Positions 34,301 to 44,884 of a stretch of 63,557 nucleotides of DNA are shown here, piece after piece. The notes beneath the pieces are model-generated. The model was not told the DNA's origin. It did no database searches and saw nothing but the letters and a program-made list of their open reading frames with translations. The position numbers and the translations under genes were made by a program. The DNA comes from Gnetum montanum (lineage: Eukaryota > Streptophyta > Gnetopsida > Gnetales > Gnetaceae), in assembly GCA_015680685.1 (NCBI GenBank), contig MNCI01014507.1, positions 56,500-120,056 of the forward strand, written 5' to 3'. Numbering within the stretch: the stretch's first letter is position 1; each line of letters begins with the position of its first letter.

Positions 34301-35668
34301 ATCAAGTAAAGAACAGCACTCGTTATCATCATCGTAGTGACATCTACGTTAATTGGAATGCGAGGGTGGGACCTGACTAGGTAGAAAGCAGCACTATTCT
34401 TGCACTTCTAATTGATTTCGAAGACGTTGTGTTCACGGTAAACAAATATACCTGAGAAATGTTGGTGATGGAAACCCCAAGATCAAGGATTTCCAGGGGT
34501 TTAAAGTCGTCTTGATCGGCGTAGATGTATTGGCCGCTGTCGTTGGAGATTTCGGGCTTCTTTTGGCGCAGATTGAAGGGCTTCCATTTAGCGTGACCTT
34601 GGTGGTGGTGGTGGTTTGACGAGCTCCACGGCCATACAGAATCCTGGCTCTCCCCACTGCTTTCATCCATCTGTGTGTGCTGGGTTCTGTTCAGAGGCAC
34701 TATTACCCCTCTACTGTGTCTTCCAAAATACATGTGCGCCTCCCTCTCCGAAATCTGTCAGCAACATACTGTATGTTAATTATTCTGAAACTTTGTTCAA
34801 TTCCACCGGATAGAAAACTATACGCACTGCAAGCTTCACTGTAAACTAAAATATCAATGTGAAACTTACGCCCAGCAATTTAGCAATTGCCCTTCTGAAG
34901 ATCGAGAATATACTCTGGGGGTATCGTCCTCCACCGACGAAGAATGTCTGCAAAACCCAGTCAACTAGGCTTAATTAACGGTCGTACCTACAATATGATT
35001 AAGTCATGAAACTGAAACAGCGCTTTTAAGATCTATAAGATACCTGGTGCTGCCTTTTCACCCTCGGGGATGGATTCTCGTTGTAAAGGAAGTTGATGAT
35101 GCGCAAATCGCGATCGATTTCTCTGTTGATGACATAGAACATCACGCCCTCGGGAATATAGTATACTCGTCCGCTCTCCACAGTCTGTTCCACAAGCTTA
35201 TTCCTGTAATCAAATCCAATCCTTGCCGTCCCTGCATAACCAGCATATCATCCATTTCCTTCAACGAACATTAGAAACTCGAACCAAAATCTCATCTAAA
35301 ACAAGAAGTTCTATTTGAAAATGATTCTGCCAACGAACCCACCCACCCTCTTGAACATAGAGGTACCAGTGAGCATCCATGGTCTGCGGAATAAGGAGCG
35401 TTTGGGATTGCATATGAATGCTGCTAGCCTCCACCTTGCCCAACTGTGGTACGATGTTGGAGCTCTCCTGGAAAATTGGCACCACAGTGATGCTGCCAAC
35501 CTCCGACCAGAAGCGTTGCAAATGGCGCTCTTTCTTGAACACGAACGGGTTCTCCTCCTCCTCCTCGTAATATCCTCCTCCTCTCCCAAACTTCTTGGCA
35601 GAAACCTGCTGCAGCCCCATAAACAGGGCAAGCACGCACAGGATCTTGACGCCTCTGTTCATAGCCAT
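31330..35668 (-). CDS. Vicilin-like 7S seed storage protein with Glu/Trp repeat insert
   Basis: Five exons, all with GT...AG introns and consistent phase: 35668-35347, 35231-35044, 34947-34870, 34754-34452 and 32262-31330, giving 607 residues. Residues 1-24 (ending QQVSA) form a signal peptide for vacuolar/protein-body storage. Cupin 1 starts near residue 40 (NPFVFKKERHLQRFW) and includes GTARIGFDYRNK and GRVYYIPEGVMFYVINR. Cupin 2 spans about 271-570: FNLRQKKPEISNDSG, then PHWNSHATKVSVVLGGSGTL, then REGD-type KEGDVYFTMAGQPISV and FLLNVEYDDLQMLVG. Residues 356-460 are eight Glu-rich PWWTLP repeats inserted in cupin 2. The tail is Gln/Glu/Arg-rich and ends WSILA. I chose the ATG at 35668 over 35698 because the TATA box at 35723 places the RNA start near 35695. 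It is probably expressed in seeds as a trimeric store. No stop or frameshift was seen. Confidence 0.88.
31774..32088 (-). repeat. Coding minisatellite, eight 39-bp units
   Basis: It lies in the last vicilin exon. Each unit encodes six Glu, Gly and PWWTLP (13 residues). The first unit has eight Glu and the last lacks Gly. Inner units are virtually identical at DNA level (CTGGTAGCGTCCACCACGGC plus a TTC run on the plus strand). The insert keeps frame because every unit length is a multiple of three. Confidence 0.95.
32757..32895. repeat. Intronic tandem repeat, 46-bp unit, three copies
   Basis: The unit ATCACAGCCAAATATAAAAA followed by CGTATTTGGTTTTCTTTAAC and CATAAC recurs three times without visible change. 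A longer, older duplication (32548-32660 and 32660-32790) lies just before it. Confidence 0.85.
33681..33770. repeat. Intronic duplication, about 45-bp unit, two copies
   Basis: TGAAATTTCTCGTAAGATTC followed by AGAACAGGAGAAAATAAGTA occurs twice in a row with one difference. Confidence 0.85.
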
Positions 35669-35722
35669 AACAAAAAACTTGAAACGCAGACTGTACATGC
35701 AAGATACAGCAATTGAGCGTGG

Positions 35723-35730
35723 CTTTATAG
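35723..35730 (-). promoter_or_regulatory. TATA box of the vicilin gene
   Basis: The minus strand reads CTATAAAG, 55 bp upstream of the chosen ATG (35668). That predicts transcription starting near 35695, which leaves the ATG at 35698 outside the likely message. Confidence 0.65.
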
Positions 35731-35777
35731 GAAAGAAGGAGGCAGCAGCAGACGCGGAGGATAGAAACTATCGCTAG

Positions 35778-35827
35778 ACGTGGTCAGCATACGTGTTGTG
35801 TTGAGAAATAAGTGCAGAAGTACGTGT
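35778..35827. promoter_or_regulatory. Three ACGTG (ABRE-like) motifs
   Basis: ACGTGG at 35778-35783, ACGTGT at 35791-35796 and ACGTGT at 35822-35827 lie within 50 bp, 50-100 bp upstream of the TATA box. ACGTG cores bind bZIP factors of the ABI5 class that drive seed-maturation genes in response to abscisic acid. Binding here is inferred. Confidence 0.5.
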
Positions 35828-35867
35828 TTCATGGCACAGACAGGTGTGAAGCCAGAATTGATGTGTT

Positions 35868-35873
35868 TGCATG
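35868..35873 (-). promoter_or_regulatory. RY element core CATGCA
   Basis: The minus strand reads CATGCA, the target of B3 factors such as ABI3/FUS3. It sits just upstream of the ABRE-like cluster. A second CATGCA is at 35696-35701 on the plus strand, near the predicted transcript start. Confidence 0.5.
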
Positions 35874-35899
35874 GCGCTAATGGTGTATGAATTTCACGG

Positions 35900-37309
35900 A
35901 CGTCTAGACTCTAGACGCTCTTATGCCTTTTCACCGTCAAAAACATGCCTCCCAAACCTTTAAATGTGCTTAACACAGAATGCGCAATTTTTTATAAACC
36001 GGTTGTTCCTACGGGCATACAAAAACGTGGTTAAAAGAAGGAAAAGTATCATGCAATGGATGAAAAGTTTAAAGGTTTGTATTGCAAGTTACCAGCCTCT
36101 CGAAAAGCCCATCTACGTATAATGTGGGTAAATCAAGAATCACGGGTGGAATCAAGTCTTGTGCATTCTGTAAACCAAAATCAAGACCAGCGCCTTGTTT
36201 TGAAATTTTTTTAGAAATGAATTTTAAGAAACTTATGTATTTGAGCGTCAAAAAATTTTGCACGGCTTTTCAGCGGCGAAATACTTTGTAAACCAATTGG
36301 AGCCGTCAAATTCATATGCTCCGGCTCAGGGGCTCTGCAAAGTGCAAACAAAACCCCGGTGGAATAGCATTTTCTCCGTTGTCAAAATCCTGAACGGCCA
36401 GTTGGCGCCGTCAAGTTAAAAGCTGTCTTCGTTCCCAAAAATTACTCCTGAAGCTCCATCTTCCTCTGATGTTTGAGCTTATCAGGATATGTCCGTAAGC
36501 GTTGATAATACTCTCTGTAACATTATTATTCAAGATTCAATCGTCTTAATTGTTTTATTTTCTTTTTCTCAGATCATATATTCTCCTAGTTTCTCGCAGA
36601 ACATTTAATGTATGCTTGTGAACCGTGTCAGTGGATGCCATATATAATGTTTTGTAATTGTTCTGGTATTTATGGTCTGCAAATTCTAGATGATAAGATG
36701 GGCAAAATCCCGTTACGTGACTATCCCTGCATGTTCCATGACTTAGGTCGGCACAATCCTGCAACTTCGAGATTTCCGATATTGAAATTTTACTCTTCTC
36801 ATTAGATGCCACGTCAAACACCGTTAGTAGCCTCCAGAGTATTCTACTTTAAAAAATCAGCTAAAGGTTTTGCTCGTGTGAAAGACATCCTAAGGACCAC
36901 CGTAGGCGTCTCGAAAGTAGAAATTGGAACTTTGCGCACCTGAAACCAGGTTCAAAGTTGAAAGCGGTCAATGCCAGTTGCAGAGCAATTTATGGGTAAC
37001 TAGAATTTAAAATTTTAAATGTCTTGAAAATAAATTGCATTTTGCGGGACGAGTTCAGTACTATGTGTCAGTGTTCCCGGGACGGCCGAACGCCGGGAGG
37101 CAGAAATGCTTCTTGGGACAAGTTCGGGACGTTCTTGAAATTTCGAAAACGTGGTCGGAACATGAGGGCGAAGTCTACGCAAACAATATATTTTAATAAT
37201 ATCAGGTGTATTAAGAAAAATAGGGTAATCATATTCCGTGTTTCTGAGGTTGCTAATCACCACAAGACATACAGAATTAATGTTAAAAATCTTATAATCT
37301 ATCATCTAT
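35900..37309. other. Interval upstream of the vicilin promoter, no gene seen
   Basis: The sequence is unique-looking. A partial repetition, TTGGAGCCGTCAAATTC (36297) and TTGGCGCCGTCAAGTTA (36402), is the only repeat noticed. Short frames on both strands lack recognisable motifs. Confidence 0.4.
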
Positions 37310-38055
37310 CCAACTACTGTATTTGTATGGGTGTGCAGTGTGGGGATCGATGCAAAAAATTGGCAGGCTATGGAAAGGGTGCAAAAGATTTTTTTGTTAG
37401 ATGAACTGCAAGTAAAACCTCAGACACTATATTCCATGTTGCTTTTGGAGTGTGATTTGCTTTTCCTTGAAAGTGAAGCTCTTTGTCAATTTATTGCTTA
37501 TACTAATAACTCTTAGAATCAGAGCATACAAAGTTTTCTAAAACAGTCTTTTAAAAGTACAAGAGACCAAGGTTGGTATTCTTAGGGGATACAATGGCTC
37601 AAAACTTAGAACATCTTAATTGAGACCATGCAAAATAATCCTAAATATAAAGTTATGGTCAAATGTTGTAGGAAATAAAAAATTCTATTTAGAGCATATT
37701 AGAGGTAATTCTTTAGATTCACCAGCCCAATATCTTACTGCTAATATCCCAATTAGAGGTCCTAGTTTTATCACCAGGTTCTGTTGGAGTTCAGATGATC
37801 CAAGGATTAAAAGTGGAAGATAGATCCATGTACCAAGGGAATAGGGCACCTGTCGATTATGTGGATCTGAAGCCTTTGAGGATGAGCAGCATGTCTTTCT
37901 TTGTTGTCATGTGACTGATCATTTGAGGCAGAAATGCAATGTTACTGCTAACAATTTGTATGATTTGTTTCTGATGCATCCTGTGGTGGTTAGCCACTTT
38001 GTTGAGTCAGTTTTTGTTCTTCATGACATGAATGTATTGGCTGTCTAATAGATCC
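37310..38055 (+). pseudogene. LINE (non-LTR retrotransposon) 3' ORF2 remnant
   Basis: Plus-strand frames read VGIDAKNWQAMERVQKIFLL, then DELQVKPQTLYSMLLLECDL, equivalent to the post-RT region of LINE ORF2 (W..IE..Q..F....L..K..TPY..L..E.G). After several stops and shifts, RFCWSSDDPRIKSGR leads to CRLCGSEAFEDEQHVFLCC. This is the C-terminal Cys-rich knuckle of LINE ORF2 (CX2C...HX4C) with its typical 'EDE.H.LF.C' context. The RT core, endonuclease and 5' part are absent, as expected of 5'-truncated LINE insertions. Confidence 0.65.
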
Positions 38056-39189
38056 TTTGGGTATACCATTAATAAATCTCAGTTTTAGTTTAAGTTTCAA
38101 AAATGCTAGCAGGAATACTAAATTCTAAAAGTTACTTTTTGGAAGAAATTTATTACTCAGAGCTATTCATTGGAATGAGATCTATAAGTAATAACTATCA
38201 ACTCAAAACTCTTATCACTAAACGAACACCTTATTATTTATTTTTAACCTATTATATAAATTTAAACTTTAATCTAAACGCAACCTTGTTGCACTTTCTA
38301 ATGGGATACTTAATAACGGCTTGGGAATGTGAATCCTTTCTATCCAAGCGTCTTCTCATAGTAGTTTTGAGGTGTCAACCATTAGACTCTTCCAGGTTCC
38401 ACAAAGGTCAATTTTAGATTATCCAGTAGAGCAAGAGCTTTCTACGACACGTTTTGGTTGGACTTGAAACTAGTACATCTGAGCATTTTGATTGGAATTG
38501 GACGGACTTCCACGGTTCGAGTCCAAAGGAGATAGCAGCAGCGAATTTGCAGGAGACTTATGGGTTATAACGGCTGGTGCAATTAATGCAGGGATAAGAT
38601 ACATTTAAAGATTTAAAGGTGTATTGTTTTCATGCTAGTTGATATAATGCTGCGATGGCAGAATACTTTAAATTATAAATTGATTATAGGTTGGATTAAT
38701 TTAAGACTAAAACATCTTATAAACTATATTTAATAGCCAACGTTCAAACATCAGTCTCCATCTCTGTCTCCATCTCTGGCTCTCCATGGTAGGAATAACA
38801 TCTTTGACTTAGTTGTGCTGGGCAATGTTTGTTGTGTTTTGTAAAAGTCTTCAACTAGTGCATGTGTAGATAGTATTTTGGTGATATCTTACTTTTGGCA
38901 GTCAATAGAATATTGGCATGGGCTATGAACTTTGACAAATATGTGTGTTACTTTATTTATTTATTTTTTGACGTAGGTTAGAATGTTTAATATTTTGACT
39001 AAGATATTTTACATGCTTACCAATCCTTCAAAGATTCTTTATACATGAATGATGAGATTGGCCAGGTAGATGGTGATGTAGGTACTTGTTTAGTATAATT
39101 ATGTGCTTATATGCTTTTTTTCATTTTGGTTGGTAAGTAGTTGAATAGTTAGTGTTTAAAGCTTTTACTATGTTTTAACATCATGATAA
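38056..39189. other. Unassigned AT-rich interval
   Basis: No gene recognised. CATCAGTCTCCATCTCTGTC followed by TCCATCTCTGGCTCTCCATG (38750-38790) is a short imperfect repeat. The frame at 38103-38417 has no motif. Confidence 0.4.
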
Positions 39190-39375
39190 TAATGTATTAG
39201 CTTAGTGGTGAGAGTCTTATCTTAGTAACATTAAGTTATAGGTTTGATGTCACTTGGTAGTACTAAGTTATAAATTTTTTTTTTTTAAAAAAAATCGCAC
39301 AAGGTCATGTATTAGATACATTAATTAAAGTTTTAAGAGATGTGTTGATGTGAATGTAGGATCCCAAAAACCTAA
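39190..39375 (+). repeat. tRNA-like SINE sequence, copy 3
   Basis: A-box-like TAGCTTAGTGG (39198-39208) and B-box-like GGTTTGATGTC (39241-39251) lie 43 bp apart, essentially the spacing of a tRNA gene. The body shares GTACTAAGTTATAAAT with the minus strand of copy 1. An oligo-T/oligo-A run lies at 39278-39294. Confidence 0.5.
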
Positions 39376-39883
39376 ATAATAATTTTAAAAGATATTTAAA
39401 GTACATCAAATCAACATAGAAGAGAGAGTTTAAAGAAAAGGCCCAATGGGTTTGGGAATGCCTTTTCAAGTTTTCATCCTTACATTCCTTCTAGGGTAAA
39501 AAAAGGATTAAGTCTTACCTTTGTTCAAAAGAACCCTCATGGGATTTCACATCTTACTAAAGGATTTTTTGTAAAGAGAAGAAGAGAATTTTTTCTAGAG
39601 GCAAAAAAAAAAATAAAAAAATAAAAAAATAAAAAAAAACCAGCACCAATAAAAAATAATGAACAAAAAGAAACAAAAGCTAAAAGCTTTTCCAACTTGA
39701 ACCTCCAAAACAAAAAGGAATTAGTATTGTAAAAAATAAATTAATTGTTGAACTTTCACTAGAAGCTTTTTTACTTCAAGTTGTAATTAAAAAGTAACAT
39801 CTTTGAGAATCTTATATTAAATTTTTGAAGAAAGGTCATAGTTATGCTCTTGTTGGTGAAAAATAATTACACATTAAAACTTC
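39376..39883. other. AT-rich flank of element 2
   Basis: It contains an A-rich simple repeat (AAAAAAATAAAAAAATAAAA) at about 39604-39640. No gene. Confidence 0.5.
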
Positions 39884-39888
39884 CAAAT
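39884..39888. repeat. Target-site duplication CAAAT, left
   Basis: CAAAT precedes the element 2 LTR and recurs at 49201-49205 after the other LTR. Confidence 0.85.
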
Positions 39889-40194
39889 TGATGAGCGACG
39901 AGGTACCCCTACGCTCAACCATACGAATATGAGTGTTTCACACATGATCTGGTTGAATTCCAAGGACTAAGTGCTTATACGCCCTTGTGGAATAAGGACA
40001 GGTTAGTTGATTGTTGTCTTCCCAAATTTACTTGTGTGTCACCATTGTATGGTTAAGTAAGCTTGAGGCACATTGATCATTGTCACCAAGTGCGCCTGCC
40101 TCTTATTTATGGGCAAGGAGGCAGGTCTCGATATCAGGTATTCGACATTGCATGATAGGCTCTAATATCGTGGACCCAATATCGTGGTTCATCA
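39889..40194 (-). repeat. 3' LTR of element 2, internally deleted
   Basis: Only 306 bp against 852 bp for its partner at 48349-49200. Both ends match. About 545 bp between TAAGTAAGCTTGAGG (about 40060) and CCAAGTGCGCCTGCC (about 40086) are missing, including the segment around the expected transcription and polyadenylation signals. The TATA block CTCTTATTTATGG remains, with one change. Confidence 0.8.
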
Positions 40195-40203
40195 TACCCC
40201 CAC
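40195..40203 (-). other. Polypurine tract of element 2
   Basis: The minus strand reads GTGGGGGTA, touching the 3' LTR. Confidence 0.7.
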
Positions 40204-42020
40204 GACTAAATGAAAACTCGTTCTCAAGTTCCTTACAAAATATTGGGAAGGTATGGGATTATTGACTAATTGACAACTGACGATGGAATGGAATGACAAA
40301 CTCAACATGCCTAGTAAGCGGATCAATAAGCATATTACAACATTAGTGTTCATGACCATTATGGTGAACACTTGTACATAAATGACATCCAAGACTTTAT
40401 TTGGCAGCTTGAAGAGAAAGAGAGAGAGAAAGAAGATGAAGCGTGTTGCCGCCAATGCTGAGATTGTGCTTTCCATTGTTTATCCATAGCCACGCCACTA
40501 GACTTTCTCCTTTNTCGATATGAAGCGCATTGGCTGAGTTGTGGTTATGGCAGAAACTAGTTTGGAGATTTATCACTAGTGACTACCTAAGGTGCAGGGG
40601 TTAGGTGAATAGTAGAATGGAAAAAATTAAAAAATTTGTGCTAGGGCCCCCACGACTAAGAGCAAACCTTTGGTAGCTATAAGATGGAAAAATATAAGGA
40701 ACAAGAAAGATGGGAAAAATAACAACGACAACGCCAATAAAATGGATGCTATGGATGGAGATAAAACAAGAAATGATTGATTGCAGGAAATGTTTAAGGA
40801 AAAGAACTTAACAATTGCATCAAAAAGGAATGCCAGTGAGTCCTCCCCAAAGCAGGCTCAGGCCTTGTATGCCTTGATAAGCTCACAAACCAAAGAGTCT
40901 GTAGGCTCTAGGAATGTCATTTGGAAGCAAGAGTTAAAAACTTACCTACAAGAATTTACCAAAGAAAAACAATGTATCAACCCAAAAACAGACTAATGAT
41001 AAAATCGGCAATGAGGTGGAAAATGGGAAGAAAGATGGAGAGGAGAGAATGAAATTGAATCCCAAGAATAAGGTTGTGTAAAGTCCCTTGTGTATTGTAT
41101 GGTTAATATAGCTGAGTAGAACTCATTCCAAATCTGGACTCAAACCAACCACATTTAGTGACCTCGTATCAATACACTTGGCCAATCCATCCTCTCGAAG
41201 CAACAAGAATGCCTTCACAAAGAGTGACCACCATCCCAAGGAGAGTGAGATGGAGAAGCAGGAAATGAGAAAGGGCCTTAGTTAGAGGGAACCTTCACGC
41301 ATGGGTAACATGTCTTTCCAATGCCATAACTAGTTCTTGTAGCCCATATTGCTTTATTATGTCTAAGGGGTGTGCTTTGAATTGTCACTTTTTTCTATCT
41401 CTTCTTCTTTTTTTTTACGTGAGAACCCCACCATGCAAAGACTTATTTTTATTCACTTAGCTTCCTAATATTTGATCAATGGTAGAATGGTAGAAAACCT
41501 AAGAAAAAGCATCCAAGCACCCAAGAGAATGGCTAGCACAAATGCATCGAATCCCCTTGAAGTCACACCCTTCTCATCCTTTGAGTCTTTCCTTAGTTTA
41601 AAAAATACCCAACCACCAATTTATTAACAAGTTTACTTAGAAAAAGGGGATTGTACAGTTCCAAGCCAAAGGAGACCATAGAGTTTTATGGATGAGTGGA
41701 TGGCATGGACTCATTACCTATTTTACCAAAAGAACCATACCTTAAAGGTAAAAACCAAACATTAGAAATCAATATGATATAATTCAATCCACCATCATGA
41801 GCACTTATTGGATGATAGATAAAAGTAAATCAAGCAAACAAAGAAATAGTGAAAATATGAATGATGGTGTAAAAGAATAATAAGAAAAGTTGGAAAAATG
41901 TGTAAAACTAAAATTCAAAAAGAACTGAGGGCCTAGAATGGTTGGCATATGTGGCCATCTCCCCCACGACTGAGTTGGAAGGAGGAGATCTGAAATAGCG
42001 AGCAAGGTTGTCCATAAATA
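40204..42020 (-). other. Non-coding 3' region of element 2
   Basis: About 1.8 kb between integrase and the polypurine tract. It is homologous in blocks to element 1 (20747-22700) and, more distantly, to 54700-55900 of element 3 (for example GCATGGGTAACATGTCTTTC at about 41298). No long frame survives. A single N lies at 40514. The conserved purine-rich block is at 40836-40859. Confidence 0.6.
40836..40859 (-). promoter_or_regulatory. Conserved purine-rich block, element 2
   Basis: The same 24-base block as at 21480-21503 and 54700-54723, with one change (GTGAG for GTGGG at the plus-strand start). The minus strand includes GCTTTGGGGAGGAC. Confidence 0.45.
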
Positions 42021-42029
42021 GAGGTAGCA

Positions 42030-43350
42030 TGTGTACTGGCTATCCTAAGCTCATGGAAAGGTTTGTTTTGTTGTATGTTGACCAGCAATTTCTTGTCCAG
42101 GCTCTCAGGTTTGTATATCGTCATGGCCCCTAAAGAAAAATTTGCATAAATAATATAAGGTCCTTCCCACAGTGTTTGAAATTTAGTATGTTGTGGCACA
42201 TGTGTGGGATTTCAGTAGAGAATCTTATCTCCTAGTTGATATTTAACTTTCCTAATTCTTAGGTCATGACATTATTTATTGAATGCCTTGTGCAATTCAT
42301 TAGATGATAGGGCACCTAGTCGATTTTCATTTAGTAAGCTAAGGGTTACCAACTATTGTTTCTGTGCTAGATAAAGGTCAAGGTTGAGGTCACATGCCGT
42401 GGATAGTGTACGGAGCTTAGTTTGAATCGGAAGCGTTGGTAATTTACCGTACACTAACTCATAGGGAGAGTATCCTATAGGGAGTTTCCATGTGGAGTGG
42501 TATGCCCAAAGAGCATTGTTTAGTTTAGTGCTCCAGTCTCACCTAAACTTGCTAATAGTTCTTGTCAATATTTTTGTAATCTTCCTGTTGGTGACTTCAA
42601 CTTAATCATTTGCTTGGGGGTGGTATGGTGTTGTTAGTTTGTGTTCAACCCCTAAGTGTTGCATTAATTTCCACAAAGTTGCAACTGTGAAGTGTGTACC
42701 ATTGTCTGAAATAAGTGCATGAAGCATACCAAACCTATTTATGATTTGTTGTTGAAAAAATTGTGCAGTTGTAGATGATGTACAATCCTTAATAGTAGCT
42801 GCTTTGGCCTATTTTGCTAGGTAATCAATAGCAATAATAATATAAGCTTTTTCATTGGACATTGGTGTAATCAGCCCCATAAAATCAATTTCCCAAATGT
42901 CGAAGGGTTCTAATGGTTGGATCCATTATTGTGGACCCTCCATTCTAGCAGTCATTCCCCCATCATGTTGACAATGCTCACAAGATTGGACAAATTGATG
43001 GGCATCTTGAAACAATGTAGGCCAATAATATCTTACAAGCAAGATCTTGATGGACGTTCCTCTCCCAGCGTAATGGCTCCCACAAGGACCCTCATGAGTG
43101 TCTTGGAGAACTCGCAGTTGATCTATATCGGGAACACACCATCGAACTAAGCAATCGGGACATACTTTGTAAAGTTGGCCATTTACCTCCATAAAGTACT
43201 TGGCTCGATGAAGAAACTGTTGTTTCTTCTTAAGGTTTAACTCTTATGGTATTTGTTGGGTGAGGAGATAGGTAAGAATGCTACAATACTGGTTTGTCTC
43301 CATGGGTGATTGATTATTCACTACACCAATAAAGAGGAATTCATCAAGGA
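42030..43350 (-). pseudogene. Integrase of element 2
   Basis: In order on the minus strand, the zinc-binding N-terminus has DTHEGPCGSHYAGRG with CEHCQ (H...H...CX2C) at about 43110-42960. The catalytic core has D1 in WEIDFMG (about 42895), D2 in ALISDNGTHF (about 42705) and E3 in VEVTN (about 42600), so the DDE residues are kept. LNNALWAYHSTWKLPIGYSP (about 42530) and FQTLWEGPYIIYANFSLGAM (about 42170-42110) complete a Ty3 integrase of the Athila/Tat type. A stop sits inside the normally conserved HPQANGQ motif. It would insert element DNA; it is not functional as read. Confidence 0.75.
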
Positions 43351-43743
43351 AATAATCAAAAATTGGATACTCATCCTCTTTTTTGTCCCACCACAACCAA
43401 GATAANGTGGGACAAAAAAGAGGATGAGTATCCAATTTTTGATTATTTCCTTGATGAATTCCTCTTTATTGGTGTAGTGAATAATCAATCACCCATGGAG
43501 ACAAACCAGTATTGTAGCATTCTTACCTATCTCCTCACCCAACAAATACCATAAGAGTTAAACCTTAAGAAGAAACAACAGTTTCTTCATCGAGCCAAGT
43601 ACTTTATGGAGGTAAATGGCCAACTTTACAAAGTATGTCCCGATTGCTTAGTTCGATGGTGTGTTCCCGATATAGATCAACTGCGAGTTCTCCAAGACAC
43701 TCATGAGGGTCCTTGTGGGAGCCATTACGCTGGGAGAGGAACN
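43056..43743. other. Assembly fold-back around single N (43406)
   Basis: Bases 43056-43391 and 43407-43742 are reverse complements over 336 bp with no difference that I could see. Single Ns sit at the hinge side (43406) and at the outer edge (43743). The right arm replaces the true sequence, which should encode the rest of RNase H. The mirrored frames are not genes. Confidence 0.9.
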
Positions 43744-44884
43744 TAGGTACAGCTCCTAAGGCATAGTTGGACATGTTAGTCATAATATGGAATGGCTTGG
43801 ACCAGTCAGGAGCTTGTAGAATGGGTGTTTCTACTAGCTTTTACTTCAGAAGTTGGAAAGCTAGTTCGCATTCCTTGGTCCATTCTAAAGGTATATCCTT
43901 TTTTGTTAATTCAACTAATGGTTTTGCAACCTTTGAAAAGTTCTCAAGAAATCTCCTATAGTAACTAGTGTGGCCAAGGAATGACCGAATATCTTTGAAA
44001 GTTTCCAGTTGATGGGTAATTCCTTGGATAACTTTGATTTTCTTGGGGTCTACCTCTATCCCTGTGTATGAGATTTTATGCCCTAGTACTATGCCTTCTT
44101 GGATCATCAAATGGATTTCCTGCTAGTTGAGCCTCAAATTGGTTTCTACATATCTTTTTAACACTTGATCTAACCAGTCTAAGGCTTGATCAAAGTTTTC
44201 TCCATAAGTGGAGAAGTTGTCCATAAAGACCACACCGTTTCCTATCTACTACTAGAATATGCTTAGAACTAATCATTGAAACATTTCAGGGGAATTGCAC
44301 AAGCCAAATGACATCTGTTTGTATGTAAACATTCCCTAAGGACTAGTGAACATAGTCTTGGCTTGGTCTTCTAGGGCTATTTGTATTTGGTTATATTCGC
44401 TATATCCATCTAGAAAATTGTAATAGCGATGCCATACGATGGTGTCTAAGACTTGGTCGACAAATGGCAATGGAAAGTGATCTTTGAATGTTGCCATATT
44501 TAGTAGCCTAAAATCTATGCACACCCTCCATTTGCCTTCCTTTTTAGGCATAATAACTAAGGGGCTAACCCATTTGCTATCAGCAATGGAATATATGAAC
44601 CCAGCTTTGAGAAGTTGTTCGATTTCTTCTTTAACTACTTGCTTTAGCTTTGGGTTCAATCACCTCTATAGTTGTCTTCGAGGCTTCATGGAGGGGTCAG
44701 TGTAAATCCTATGTTGGCATATCCTAGGATCTATTCCTGTTAATTTTGGATATGACCAAGCAAAGGCTTTCGACCATTTATTTATTATCATTAGTAGTCT
44801 CTCTTTTTGTTGTGGAGCAAGCTTAGTGTTAATAATTACAAGTTTTTCATTTTTAGGGAATGTGTATTCCATACTGGTGGGCAA
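43744..44884 (-). pseudogene. Reverse transcriptase / start of RNase H of element 2
   Basis: Minus-strand frames give the RT in order: LNPKLKQVVKEEIEQLLKAG, WVSPLVIMPKKEGKWRVCID (fingers), KDHFPLPFVDQVLD, and YYNFLDGYSEYNQIQIALED, the FLDGYS motif of the Athila/Tat branch. The YxDD box reads FMDNF (about 44216-44228), so the second catalytic Asp is Asn. Then VLGHKISYTGIEVDPKKIKV and IRSFLGHTSYYRRFLENFSK link to RNase H, which runs into the assembly gap at 43743 (ALGAVP). Several stops occur. It would copy element RNA to DNA; the Asp change alone should abolish activity. Confidence 0.85.

Larger units (their letters stand above)
32263..34451 (-). other. Intron 4 of the vicilin gene (2.19 kb), repeat-containing
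   Basis: The donor GTATAT follows CAG at 34452 and the acceptor TGCGCAG precedes GGAGCC at 32262, phase 0. It is much longer than the gene's other introns (96 to 115 bp for introns 1 and 2, 115 bp for intron 3) and contains tandem duplications at 32548-32895, 33085-33205 and 33681-33770. No internal gene is recognised. Confidence 0.85.

Noticed and set aside
35698-35698. Upstream ATG of the vicilin gene (adds MYSLRFKFFV)
   Set aside because: The TATA box at 35723-35730 puts the transcript start near 35695, after this ATG. The start at 35668 gives a normal 24-residue signal peptide.
39198-39251. Functional tRNA gene
   Set aside because: A- and B-box-like motifs are present, but no cloverleaf with a paired acceptor stem or sensible anticodon loop could be drawn; a SINE-like origin fits better.
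43363-43554. Plus-strand frame duplicating an integrase-side peptide found on the minus strand at 43435-43244
   Set aside because: Product of the artefactual inverted copy around the N at 43406.
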